Positions 54,114-61,743 of a stretch of DNA of 64,000 nucleotides are shown here, piece after piece (positions within the stretch are counted from its first letter, which is position 1; every line of letters begins with the position of its first letter). The notes below the pieces were generated by a model. The model did no database searches. It had not been told where the DNA came from and was given only the letters and a program-made list of their open reading frames with translations. The stretch lies in contig NZ_FOCK01000004.1 of NCBI RefSeq assembly GCF_900110085.1, positions 62,001 to 126,000 of the forward strand. Reading direction: 5' to 3'. The translations under genes and the position numbers were made by a program. This stretch comes from Prevotella sp. ne3005 (lineage in GTDB: Bacteria > Bacteroidota > Bacteroidia > Bacteroidales > Bacteroidaceae).

Positions 54114-54743
54114 TTACCTCACTTCACTACGATAGTTGTTCTGTGCATACTCAGCAAAGGTGTTGCAATCGTACTGCTTAATCTTCTCTGTGGCAGCGTT
54201 GTAGATATCTTCTAGCGTCAAGAAACGCAGATTGGCGAGAGACCCGTCTATTCCCACGTCAAAGCGGAGGTCCATTAACAAAGCATTATAGTCGTCAAGT
54301 TTGCCGTGACTATGCCCATGCAGCATTATAGATCCTCGAGGTTTCTGGTTCCATGTCACCATCGGGTAGTGGCACATCACCACGCATAGATCCTCTTTTA
54401 GGAACGGTGCCACAGAAGGCTTGAAGCGCATCTCCTTAATCTGATAGACCTCCTTGAAATAGTTCTTGTACGCTCGAATCGAACCATCGTGGTTTCCCTC
54501 AATCAGAAACTTCTGCCCAGGCAGTTTCTCCAACAGATGGCGGGCATTCTCACTCTTCAGGAATGTCAAATCACCCAGAATATATACCGTATCACGCTTG
54601 TCAACCGTGCTCTTCCAAAGGTCAAGCAACCATTCGTCGTGTGCCACGATATCCACCGTATCCGAAAACGGGCGCTTAGGTGAATGTTTCAATATGTTCG
54701 AATGGCCGAAATGCAAGTCGGCTGTAAAATAAATCTTGTTCAT
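54114..54743 (-). CDS. Metallophosphoesterase (phosphodiesterase type)
   Basis: The 209-residue protein begins NKIYFTADLHFGHSNILKHS and has YILGDLTF, FLIEGNHDG, VMCHYPMVTW and LHGHSHGKLDD, the dinuclear-metal motifs of small phage-type phosphoesterases. It is a different subfamily from the one at 52556. It is the second gene of the unit that begins with the RNA ligase, and a hairpin (54826-54854) lies in the 119-base gap between them. Confidence 0.88.
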   Translation of the reverse strand: MNKIYFTADLHFGHSNILKHSPKRPFSDTVDIVAHDEWLLDLWKSTVDKRDTVYILGDLTFLKSENARHLLEKLPGQKFLIEGNHDGSIRAYKNYFKEVYQIKEMRFKPSVAPFLKEDLCVVMCHYPMVTWNQKPRGSIMLHGHSHGKLDDYNALLMDLRFDVGIDGSLANLRFLTLEDIYNAATEKIKQYDCNTFAEYAQNNYRSEVR

Positions 54744-54862
54744 TGTTCTATTCTTTTGAATTTTCTACCTATAAGTAGGGATAAATATGAAATGTTACAT
54801 TGCAGAAGAGAATAGATCTTTCTTTATGTCTCCCCCAGCCTTTAACTGGGAGAGACGAATTA

Positions 54863-55900
54863 CTATTCCATGATATAAGCCTGGCTCATATAGACCTGCT
54901 TCACAAGGGCAGTACAGAATTTGTTGAGTTCCTTGTTCAATAGTTTCTGCTCGCTCTTTTCAAGTGCAGTATACAAATTGCCATGCTCCTTGAGGAAGTC
55001 TTCGAGTACATCCTTGGAGAACAAACCCATCACCTTGCCGAAGTCCTTGGGGAAGTGCACCTCACCGATATGGCTCACCACGTTTGCCAGACGGTTCTCA
55101 GTGACGTAGGTTTCACCCTCGACAATCAGGGCCTTCAATTCATCACTATAAGGCACTGGCTCGACAAAGAGCTTGGTACGGCGCTTGGCGCTCTTCCGCT
55201 CTGCGAACCGCTCGTTCTTACTCTTGATAAGCACTCGAGAGCCGTTCCTTAGATACATTGGAGTGACAGGACGGATAACGATACCCTCGCAGATGTTGTC
55301 CTCGATAGCAGGAAGTTCAAGCCACTCGGCAATCTTGCTTTGGAAAGCGTTAGGCTGCTTCAGGCACTCGGCCAAAGTCCCTCTGAAGAGAGTCTTGGCA
55401 TAAAAGAAACCACAGGTCTCAAAGATCTCGTTAACCTCATCAACAGGGAGGAACCTTCCACCCTCCTCAGTGAAGAGGTAGATGTCGAAGCCATAAAACT
55501 CATGGTCAGGAGTATAACAGACACCTCTTTGGATTAGGCCGACTTTCTGTTTTGCTTTAACCCCATCATGAGGATAAAGACCGCCGAACATCTCACCGAA
55601 TACGGAGATGTGAGTTACCTCTGGATACTTAGCCTTGATGTCACCGAAGAGTTTCAGCACTCTGTCCCTGTATCTCTCGAGCAACTCAGGGTAGTCATAG
55701 AACTGCTCTCCGTCCTCCAGCATCGACGTACGCTTGGCAAACCTCACGGTCTCACCATCGCAGAGGAAGCTGGTGTTGGCACCATGTACCTTCTCCTGTA
55801 CCACATATTCCAAATCCTGTGGCATCTCTGCCACTACGTGCTCCATAAACTCACGGCTAAAGGAGTTCTCGATAGAGCTGTACTTCTTGAATTCTAACAT
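54863..55900 (-). CDS. RNA ligase, T4 Rnl2-like
   Basis: RNA ligases of this group seal nicks in RNA through an adenylated lysine. The 345-residue protein starts MLEFKKYSSIENSFSREFME, has nucleotidyltransferase motif I VQEKVHGANTSF (Lys near 33), motif III-like SVFGEMFGGLY, motif IV EGIVIRPVTP and motif V RVLIKSKNERFAE. Length and the C-terminal helical domain fit Rnl2. The ATG at 55900 is the family start; the frame open to 56047 runs through the upstream terminator and is rejected. It heads a unit with two phosphoesterases and lies near a tRNA array. Confidence 0.9.
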   Translation of the reverse strand: MLEFKKYSSIENSFSREFMEHVVAEMPQDLEYVVQEKVHGANTSFLCDGETVRFAKRTSMLEDGEQFYDYPELLERYRDRVLKLFGDIKAKYPEVTHISVFGEMFGGLYPHDGVKAKQKVGLIQRGVCYTPDHEFYGFDIYLFTEEGGRFLPVDEVNEIFETCGFFYAKTLFRGTLAECLKQPNAFQSKIAEWLELPAIEDNICEGIVIRPVTPMYLRNGSRVLIKSKNERFAERKSAKRRTKLFVEPVPYSDELKALIVEGETYVTENRLANVVSHIGEVHFPKDFGKVMGLFSKDVLEDFLKEHGNLYTALEKSEQKLLNKELNKFCTALVKQVYMSQAYIME

Positions 55901-56011
55901 TTTCTTTTTCTTCTTTTGTGCGCATCGCGGCGCGGTTAATACTGTTGTGATTAGCGTATGCCCAGCTGCTAAGGCCGTGGAGAAGTACGGGAAATGGACA
56001 CACAAATAACG

Positions 56012-56050
56012 AAAAAACCGTTGGAAAGTTTGGTAAACTCTTTCCAACGG
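56012..56050 (-). terminator. Terminator or attenuator between the 57-codon gene and the RNA ligase
   Basis: CCGTTGGAAAG and CTTTCCAACGG are perfect 11-bp arms, followed on the minus strand by TTTTTT. It ends the small transcript from 56295 and may attenuate the RNA ligase unit, for which no other promoter box is obvious. Confidence 0.85.
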
Positions 56051-56086
56051 TCTCGCTATCTTCTATGCTCTGATGGTCGGCTGCAT

Positions 56087-56260
56087 CTATGCCGTCCGGT
56101 CAGATTCTCTATCTAATGATGTTCGTTGGAAATTTGGCGTGTACCAGTCACGTGCTGCAATACTCATCGAGTCGTTCGTATGAACATAGCAGAAGCCTCC
56201 AAAGCTCTCTTTGCCCTGGAGTGGTAACAGTGTTGATATGTTCATTCTTTGTTGCAGCAT
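56087..56260 (-). CDS. Small unrecognised protein, 57 residues
   Basis: A 58-codon frame reads MLQQRMNISTLLPLQGKESF and continues to IAARDWYTPNFQRTSLDRE and SDRTA. It has its own -7 box (56295-56302) and is followed after 37 bases by a strong terminator, so the unit is well formed for a small gene or a leader peptide. No family is recognised. It could instead be part of an untranslated leader of the RNA ligase operon. Confidence 0.5.
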   Translation of the reverse strand: MLQQRMNISTLLPLQGKESFGGFCYVHTNDSMSIAARDWYTPNFQRTSLDRESDRTA

Positions 56261-56294
56261 TGCTCTTAATTTACATAAATTTGAAAAACGGCGG

Positions 56295-56302
56295 CAAAAA
56301 TA
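56295..56302 (-). promoter_or_regulatory. -7 box TATTTTTG, minus strand
   Basis: Minus-strand TATTTTTGCCGCC lies 35 bases before the 57-codon frame and is the only visible promoter upstream of the RNA ligase operon. Confidence 0.55.
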
Positions 56303-56397
56303 TACATTTTTTCACAAACCACCAAACTTTTTCGTATCTTTTTTGCATTTTTAGTCAATTTCACCCAAGAAAGATTGGATATTTCGCATAATCTTAG

Positions 56398-56405
56398 TAT
56401 TTTTG
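56398..56405 (+). promoter_or_regulatory. -7 box TATTTTTG, plus strand
   Basis: TATTTTTGCACCCG lies 116 bases before the ATG at 56521, leaving a long untranslated leader that shows a GAGCAAAACGTAGCC-type GC-rich stretch but no clear hairpin. Confidence 0.6.
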
Positions 56406-56520
56406 CACCCGAAAGCATCAAGAGCAGTCATCTTCGGATGGACTCGCCAACCGAGCAAAACGTAGCCACGGTGGTTAGTACGATGCGGAAGCAATAGTAT
56501 TCACTTCAAAACAAAACGTT

Positions 56521-56778
56521 ATGCAACAGCACATTTATTACATCAAGTTTGCTCTGCGCTTCGCAGATATGCAGATTCTCGAGTTAGTAACAGTATTCAA
56601 CGCTCACGTGCAAAGCCGAAACTGGTCTAGTATGCGTTCTTATCATGATAAGGCGTTAGTGGATGAGTTCCTACAGAGAGGCATCGACGTATCATCAGTT
56701 TATGATGGCAAGGTTCTCTCCTTCGCCCATCCAGTCAAGTATGACCTACCCGACAACAAATTAATAGCCATCGGGTAA
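56521..56778 (+). CDS. Small uncharacterised protein, 85 residues
   Basis: The protein reads MQQHIYYIKFALRFADMQIL and VTVFNAHVQSRNWSSMRSYH, ending VKYDLPDNKLIAIG. It has no signal peptide, membrane helix or known motif. The clear promoter and codon use suggest a real gene of the mobile-element type. It converges with the HNH endonuclease gene 60 bases away. Confidence 0.65.
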   Translation: MQQHIYYIKFALRFADMQILELVTVFNAHVQSRNWSSMRSYHDKALVDEFLQRGIDVSSVYDGKVLSFAHPVKYDLPDNKLIAIG

Positions 56779-56838
56779 CCCTATTCAATACACTCTGTCC
56801 CTGCCGTCTGCTCTTGGCTGTGGCAGAATTTACAATTA

Positions 56839-57834
56839 TTATCCCTTGAATACTGTACTACGATGATATTCTAAATATTTTGCGCGAGAATCATTTATGG
56901 GCAGGAATTGAAATAATTGATTCTCCTTTATACCTATGCGTTCTTTCACTTGGCGTGACAGCCAATTGGAAATTGTTACTCGCTTGTCAACTGTGAAAGT
57001 GATATAACCTCGATCAAACAATTTGTCATATAGTGGTGAAAGTATGAAGCCATTGTTGGGATCTATACGTTCCTGAGAGTCAGAGACCGCCCAAGGCTTA
57101 ATGTGGCTAGCAATTAACAAAGACTCTTCGTTAATCATGGTGATAGGACAAAACGGGCATTCTTCCAGTAATTTCCTGCGGTATTCATCCTGACCTTCAC
57201 GGCTATATCTTATTTGAGGTCTTGGTTCTACATAATCTTCTCGCACACCATAGAAAGGATCTTCATTTTCCTGTTTAATTGTCCCGTAGTTTTCGATAAA
57301 CGCTTTACGTTTCTCTATTTCTTCAAAATCAGCAAACAATTTCAGATAGAACATTGGTTGCCCGTTGTAATCAAGACGCATAGCAGAAATATAAGATACT
57401 AATGGCAGGGATATCTCACGTATCAGCTTATAGACTTTATCTGTTGAATTGACATATCCTCGCGAACCTGTAATTTGCGATTGTTCTTTGACCGTGAAAA
57501 CAACAATGCCTGATGGCAGCGCGTTAATCTTCTCCATTCGTTCTGACCACAACATCCGCATTTCATCTTTTCCTCTGTATTCTTGTGAGGGAGTTAAGTA
57601 TTCTGATTTAATGGCCAGCATATAGGCTTGTAAGTCTTGACGAAGCACAAAACATGTAGCTGTAAATCCAATCTCTCCAAAGAAACTCTCCATTTTGTCA
57701 CGAGATCCTACATACAGCTTTGCTTCACCATTACCATCACCCAATTTGTTTTTGGGCATTACCCAACTATCAGCAACGGTAATGGGCGTTTCGAAAGTAT
57801 CTTCAAACTTAAAGTTCTCCCCCTCAATAATCAT
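56839..57834 (-). CDS. HNH restriction endonuclease
   Basis: The 331-residue protein has an N-terminal recognition-type region and a C-terminal HNH domain: CPFCPITMINEESLLIASHI (Cys pair, His), KPWAVSDSQERIDPNNGFIL and SPLYDKLFDRGYITFT, as in HNH_2-type type II endonucleases. Its ATG overlaps the stop of the cytosine methyltransferase gene, so the two form a translationally coupled restriction-modification pair. The recognition site cannot be deduced. Confidence 0.87.
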   Translation of the reverse strand: MIIEGENFKFEDTFETPITVADSWVMPKNKLGDGNGEAKLYVGSRDKMESFFGEIGFTATCFVLRQDLQAYMLAIKSEYLTPSQEYRGKDEMRMLWSERMEKINALPSGIVVFTVKEQSQITGSRGYVNSTDKVYKLIREISLPLVSYISAMRLDYNGQPMFYLKLFADFEEIEKRKAFIENYGTIKQENEDPFYGVREDYVEPRPQIRYSREGQDEYRRKLLEECPFCPITMINEESLLIASHIKPWAVSDSQERIDPNNGFILSPLYDKLFDRGYITFTVDKRVTISNWLSRQVKERIGIKENQLFQFLPINDSRAKYLEYHRSTVFKG

Positions 57835-59138
57835 AATTGAATTCCGTATTTAGTAATGTCCATCTGTTTCAAAATAGCAATCAGCACATCGACAACTATA
57901 CTATTGCCTGCCTGTTGGTACATAGAGGTGTCCGAAACGACAATCTTGAATGTATCTTTGAAGCCCATCAGACGCAAACATTCCCTTGGAGTCAACTTAC
58001 GGATACGCCCTTTATGAGTAACATAGTTGTCTACGCCAGCCCTATGCATTTTGTGCATGGATTGCAGTAGCGGACGAGCTACATCTAGATCTGTTTCTGT
58101 CGAAGTTTTAAAGTTTTTGGTACCTCCTGCCAACACATAGCGTGCCACCTTATCCGACAAATAATACTTTTCTTCCACATCGTGTACATCGAAAACGAAT
58201 TCATCAAAAGCCTCGTCGGTAGGTGTCAATTCAGAATCTGGATGATACACAAAGTCACCATGCCAATTAAATTGCTGATTACGTTTCTGGCAAAGTTGAA
58301 TTTCTCCATTTATCTGAGTGTAGAACTTGTCATGGTTCTTATGGCTGGTCACAAACTTGATACCTTTCTCCTTAAGAAAATACTTAGTGTCAATATAGTC
58401 TTCTAAAAAATCGTACATCTTATATTCTAACTCAATCGGTGCGGGGAACTCAAACTTCGTCTTTTTCTTGAAGCCAAGACAATAAACGCGTTCACGATGC
58501 TGTGGTATGCCATAATCACAACTGTTCAACACACGGAACTTTACGTCGTATCCCAATTCATTGAAGATGTCGTACATTACATGCCAGGTACGTCCTTTAT
58601 CGTGATTAAGCAATCCACGTACATTTTCAAACAAGAACACCTTCGGCTGCGTTTCTTTTACCACACGGGCAAACTCATAAAACAACGTTCCACGAGCATC
58701 TTCAAAACCAAGGCGGTGACCCACCATAGAGAATGCTTGACAGGGCGCACCACCGATGACGAAATCTACATTTCCCTTATATCGGCGGGCATCGAAGTTG
58801 CGTATATCAGTAAACCAATCTTCCTCTTTAATGTCATAGTTTGCAAAATAGCTTTCCTTACATTTGGGTTCGATATCGCCAGCAAACATAATCCGATGCT
58901 TTAGCCCAAGGCGCTGGAAAGCGTGTTCAATAGCACCTATACCACTGAACACAGTCCCTATCCTAACAATGTTTCTTGGTTGAGAGAATTGTAAATCCTT
59001 CCACGATGGTCCTTCTGAAATCGGTGTTTGTGGTATCTGCTTTTTGTATTCCAGTGCCAACGCACGATCTTTTACGATGCGCTTTACTTCGTCTATCTTC
59101 TCTGAACTTTCGTTGATATCCTTTACTACTGTTGACAT
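57831..59138 (-). CDS. DNA (cytosine-5) methyltransferase
   Basis: The 435-residue enzyme methylates cytosine to protect the site cut by the downstream HNH nuclease. Motifs in order: SAM-binding GTVFSGIGAIEHAFQRLG, FAGDIEPKCKESY, FVIGGAPCQAFSMVG (catalytic Cys), KVFLFENVRGLLNHDKG (ENV), NSCDYGIPQHRERVYCLGF, and the C-terminal RKLTPRECLRLMGF and QQAGNSIVVDVL. The ATG at 59138 is preferred; the frame open to 59192 runs through an RNA stem. Confidence 0.93.
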   Translation of the reverse strand: MSTVVKDINESSEKIDEVKRIVKDRALALEYKKQIPQTPISEGPSWKDLQFSQPRNIVRIGTVFSGIGAIEHAFQRLGLKHRIMFAGDIEPKCKESYFANYDIKEEDWFTDIRNFDARRYKGNVDFVIGGAPCQAFSMVGHRLGFEDARGTLFYEFARVVKETQPKVFLFENVRGLLNHDKGRTWHVMYDIFNELGYDVKFRVLNSCDYGIPQHRERVYCLGFKKKTKFEFPAPIELEYKMYDFLEDYIDTKYFLKEKGIKFVTSHKNHDKFYTQINGEIQLCQKRNQQFNWHGDFVYHPDSELTPTDEAFDEFVFDVHDVEEKYYLSDKVARYVLAGGTKNFKTSTETDLDVARPLLQSMHKMHRAGVDNYVTHKGRIRKLTPRECLRLMGFKDTFKIVVSDTSMYQQAGNSIVVDVLIAILKQMDITKYGIQL

Positions 59139-59166
59139 AAAAAGCCCTCTCCTCGTTTCGAAAAGG

Positions 59167-59277
59167 GGGCGTGGAGAGATTGGTAGAAGCAAGGCTTAGG
59201 ACGGCCTACATCAGGCAACAATCGTATAGTCCACGCCCGTATGAGCGTAAACATCCGTTGCCTTGTCTGACTGATGT
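59167..59277 (-). promoter_or_regulatory. Candidate pseudoknotted leader of the methyltransferase gene
   Basis: Two stems interleave. Stem A pairs 59167-59175 (GGGCGTGGA) with 59230-59238. Stem B pairs 59208-59219 (ACATCAGGCAAC) with GTTGC at 59257-59261 plus CTGATGT at 59271-59277. A small AGGC/GCCT hairpin (59192-59207) lies inside. The order is that of an H-type pseudoknot or two alternative stems, about 30 bases before the methyltransferase ATG. Confidence 0.5.
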
Positions 59278-59418
59278 GTTTCCAGAGGTCCTAATTCTGC
59301 TTCTTCAGCCTAATCAAGGATGTCAAAGACTCTTATTACTATTCCTTTATCGTTAGTTCGTTCTTTTATAGTTGTTCGCCTTCACCCATACGAACAAGTA
59401 TCACATTCGGTTAACTAC

Positions 59419-59752
59419 AAAAGAAAAAACGTGGGTGCTTAACTCATGCCTGTTCGCTGTTCGAGGCCTTCCACAGCCATAGCAAGTAAACAGACAGAGT
59501 AAACACCCACGCAGGAGTATATAGACACCCGTAAAGTGTGCTAGTGAGGACATGATTAGCCCTCGCAGCACACTACGGAGAGTATATACTACACCCCGTG
59601 GAGTTACATCTGCATTTGTCTTGACTTGCTATTTCGATTGTGGAAGTTTCGAACAGCCAAAAACAAAGCGTCAGTAACGCCTTTCAATATGTAGTGCTCC
59701 GCCCATCGGCTCCGTCATCCTCAGATGACATCACAGCCCTATGGGCAGATAG
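59419..59752 (-). ncRNA. Candidate structured noncoding RNA, ~330 nt
   Basis: On the minus strand a TATCTTTG box (59759-59766) is followed by a strong nested 5' hairpin (GCCCAT/ATGGGC, GGCT/AGCC, GTCATC/GATGAC; 59701-59746), an AAAG-GCGT/ACG-CTTT hairpin (59669-59690), a nested GTGTGCT/AGCACAC hairpin (59537-59574) and an extended CGTGGGTG/CACCCACG stem (59430-59511) followed by TTTTTTCTTTT. No convincing reading frame is present. It matches none of the RNAs I know (tmRNA, RNase P, 6S, SRP). Confidence 0.6.
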
Positions 59753-59758
59753 CATTTG

Positions 59759-59766
59759 CAAAGATA
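59759..59766 (-). promoter_or_regulatory. -7 box TATCTTTG for the candidate RNA
   Basis: Minus-strand TTGTATCTTTGCAA lies about 7 bases before the first predicted hairpin. Confidence 0.75.
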
Positions 59767-59852
59767 CAAAAAATTCTATTATCTTATTAAAATAAGGTGT
59801 AATTTAAATCAATTTTAACCGTCTGAGGCATATAATCCCACCTAAACGGCAA

Positions 59853-60647
59853 TTATTTCTCGCAGAGCCAGTATTCCGAGCAGCCGTTCACCATGCGATG
59901 CTTGAAGCCGAAACGATAATTATTCATCGACTTGCCCAAGACAGTGGGTGTCGCCCTTTTCGCATCAAAGTAGGCATAGCGGCTGGCAAAAGTAGAAAGG
60001 ATCTCCGTGGTTCCCCACCAACGGCCCTCGCCGTCTTTCGGCTTGCGGAAGGTCTCGTTGATCATCTCCACCAGATCGACGGTACGCTGGTAAGGCACGT
60101 TCTCCTCTATCAGCGTCTGTATCTCGTCATCTTCCAGCCAGAACCGTTCCCCATTATTAAACAGATGCAAGGCCTGGGCATAGAGCTGGCGATGGTTCAG
60201 ATTGTCAGTGAAGTCGATGTTCTTGCCAGCAGGAATGCCCACGCAGACGAATCGGCGGGAGCCAGTAGGATCAACCAGCGGTTGCAACTGATTGGTGGTT
60301 CCGATGAACGAGGTATAGCGCCTGTACTGCTTGATGGTCTTGCCGTAAGGCGGACGGAACTTCACATCGCTCGACGATAACAGGTACTTCAGCCCTTTCT
60401 GCATCTCCTTATAGTTCATGCATTCTGCGGCAAAGAGCAGACAAGGCAGGTTCACCGTATGCTTCGAGTCATCAAGGGTAATCTGTCCGTCAGGCAACCT
60501 CTGGGACTTATAGAACTGATAGTTCAAGCGAAGATCGAACACTTTGTCTTTTTCAGGATTCTCACGGATCATCTTTGCAATCTCCCTTAATTCAACGCGC
60601 TTTATGACCTCCTTCTTTCGCGCTATTTTCAACAAACTTACTTTCAA
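59853..60647 (-). pseudogene. Internally deleted BT4734-like/VapE gene
   Basis: The 264-residue frame begins, from a TTG start, with the BT4734-type N-terminus (MKVSLLKIARKKEVIKRVEL, REIAKMIRENPEKDKVFDLR). Near residue 75 it jumps to the late part of the VapE ATPase (MNYKEMQKGLKYLLSSSDVK, TSFIGTTNQLQPLVDPTGSR with the Arg pair) and the C-terminal winged helix. Walker A and Walker B are missing; the protein at 3220 has both. An in-frame internal deletion is the simplest reading, so ATPase activity is unlikely. It lies beside an iteron/palindrome block. Confidence 0.7.
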
Positions 60648-60696
60648 ATAAACGTTATTTTAGTTCTACCTCTACTAAATAATCACAAACTGCCTG

Positions 60697-60704
60697 CAAA
60701 TATA
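60697..60704 (-). promoter_or_regulatory. -7 box TATATTTG for the deleted VapE gene
   Basis: Minus-strand TATATTTGCAGG lies 50 bases before the TTG start, between two stray iterons (60662-60679) and the array at 60746. Confidence 0.6.
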
Positions 60705-60745
60705 CTGATTTTACTTGGTATTTGCAAGTTTTTCATTAGATTTTT

Positions 60746-60800
60746 ACCTCTACTTTACTTCTACTAAAGTTCTACTAAACCTCTACTAAACCTCTACTAT
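60746..60800 (+). repeat. Iteron array C: five 11-bp units
   Basis: ACCTCTACTTT, ACTTCTACTAA, AGTTCTACTAA, ACCTCTACTAA and ACCTCTACTAT tile 60746-60800 exactly. Two more CTAC units lie at 60662-60679 next to the gene. The opposed array D is at 61022-61076. Confidence 0.9.
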
Positions 60801-60814
60801 ATCTCTTCAAACTG

Positions 60815-60898
60815 AATAAGCGTTCCTTAACCAGCAATAAGGGCACCTTATTCTGCAATAAGGATGCCTTACTTGTCAATAAGTGCCTCTTATTCTTC
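60815..60898 (+). repeat. Four tandem 21-bp hairpin units
   Basis: Units start AATAAG at 60815, 60836, 60857 and 60878, exactly 21 bp apart. Each folds on itself (for example AATAAGG-GCA-CCTTATT), with the middle trinucleotides differing. Confidence 0.88.
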
Positions 60899-60926
60899 AG
60901 GTCATAAAGCCTCTGGCTCAGTATTT

Positions 60927-60987
60927 ATTCCCACCTTGGGAATGTTTTATTCCCAGGCTGGGAACATTTCATTCCCAAGGTGGGAAT
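60927..60987. repeat. Three TTCCCA-N3-TGGGAA palindromes
   Basis: ATTCCCA-CCT-TGGGAAT (60927-60943), ATTCCCA-GGC-TGGGAAC (60949-60965) and ATTCCCA-AGG-TGGGAAT (60971-60987). The first and third are exact reverse complements of each other. The same core occurs at 4645-4659 and 63120-63134. Confidence 0.92.
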
Positions 60988-61021
60988 AATTGTTACCTTT
61001 ACTATAAAAGTACACAAAGCA

Positions 61022-61076
61022 GTAGAGGTTTGGTAGAGGATAAGTAGAGGATAAGTAGATGATTAGTAGATGTATA
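61022..61076 (-). repeat. Iteron array D: five opposed 11-bp units
   Basis: GTAGAGGTTTG, GTAGAGGATAA, GTAGAGGATAA, GTAGATGATTA and GTAGATGTATA tile 61022-61076 exactly, in the opposite orientation to array C. Confidence 0.9.
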
Positions 61077-61147
61077 ATTTCATCCAAACTACTAATATAC
61101 ATCAACTTACGCAGTATTTGTAGATGTAAACTGTATTCTCCATTATA

Positions 61148-61597
61148 TTATACCAGCTCTAACTGTTCACGGACTACGTAGATTGACTCATTCAGCAACT
61201 CTGATGCCTTGGAAAAGCTTATCAGTTCAGATGCCAAGGCACGATAAACCAGGCTACTAAAACGATTAAACTTTTCTTCGTGGAAGGTGCTCTTCTCAAC
61301 CTGTTCCCTGAATGCTTGATTCTTGTTCTTTGTAATACAAAAATACTTATAGCGCGACTCGCTAATTATGCCCAGCTGCTTTGCTTTGAACATCTGAGCT
61401 TCTACTGATATACCATAATTAGATTGAATAGCCCGAAGTTCGTTCAAAGAAATGTCGTGGCGAGATACACCCAACAACTTCTTAAATACATCCTGAGATA
61501 TCAGCATTTCGTTGGCAAATAGATTGCAGAAGCGCTCAACATCCTTTTGTGGGAGAGTGTCATCAAAGTCAAGCAACAAATGTCCCAGTTCATGCAT
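61148..61597 (-). pseudogene. ImmA/IrrE metallopeptidase, 5'-truncated
   Basis: The 149-residue frame from ATG begins MHELGHLLLDFDD (HExxH zinc site) and continues CNLFANEMLISQDVFKKLLG and GISVEAQMFKAKQLGIISES, the C-terminal half of an ImmA/IrrE-type peptidase. Homologous residues continue upstream of the ATG (FPVERKRFTAMHELGH), so translation cannot properly begin there, and an in-frame stop lies near 61650. The N-terminal HTH and start of the domain are lost. Such proteins control mobile elements by cleaving repressors. Confidence 0.7.
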
Positions 61598-61671
61598 AGC
61601 GGTAAAGCGCTTACGCTCAACAGGAAAGCTTAATGGGCGGGAAATAAATCATAAAATAATTGCAGAAATTA

Positions 61672-61704
61672 GAGTTTTCTCTTGGAATTTCGAAAGAAAA
61701 CTCT
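61672..61704. promoter_or_regulatory. Inverted repeat before the AAA_15 ATPase gene
   Basis: GAGTTTTCT and AGAAAACTC arms enclose ~14 bases directly upstream of the -7 box. GCAGAAATT is repeated on both sides. An operator is likely. Confidence 0.5.
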
Positions 61705-61712
61705 TATTTTTG
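61705..61712 (+). promoter_or_regulatory. -7 box TATTTTTG for the AAA_15 ATPase gene
   Basis: TATTTTTGCAG lies 31 bases before the ATG at 61744. Confidence 0.65.
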
Positions 61713-61743
61713 CAGAAATTTCACAAATAAGCGAGTTATCTTT

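Noticed and set aside
54826-54854. Intrinsic terminator after the RNA ligase gene
   Set aside because: The hairpin GTCTC-CCCAG/CTGGG-GAGAC is clear, but no T-run follows on either strand and the next gene is close, so I treat it as a hairpin within the operon.
59167-59238. A tRNA or tRNA-like gene
   Set aside because: The outer stem and length are suggestive, but there is no T-loop TTCGA and no plausible anticodon arm.
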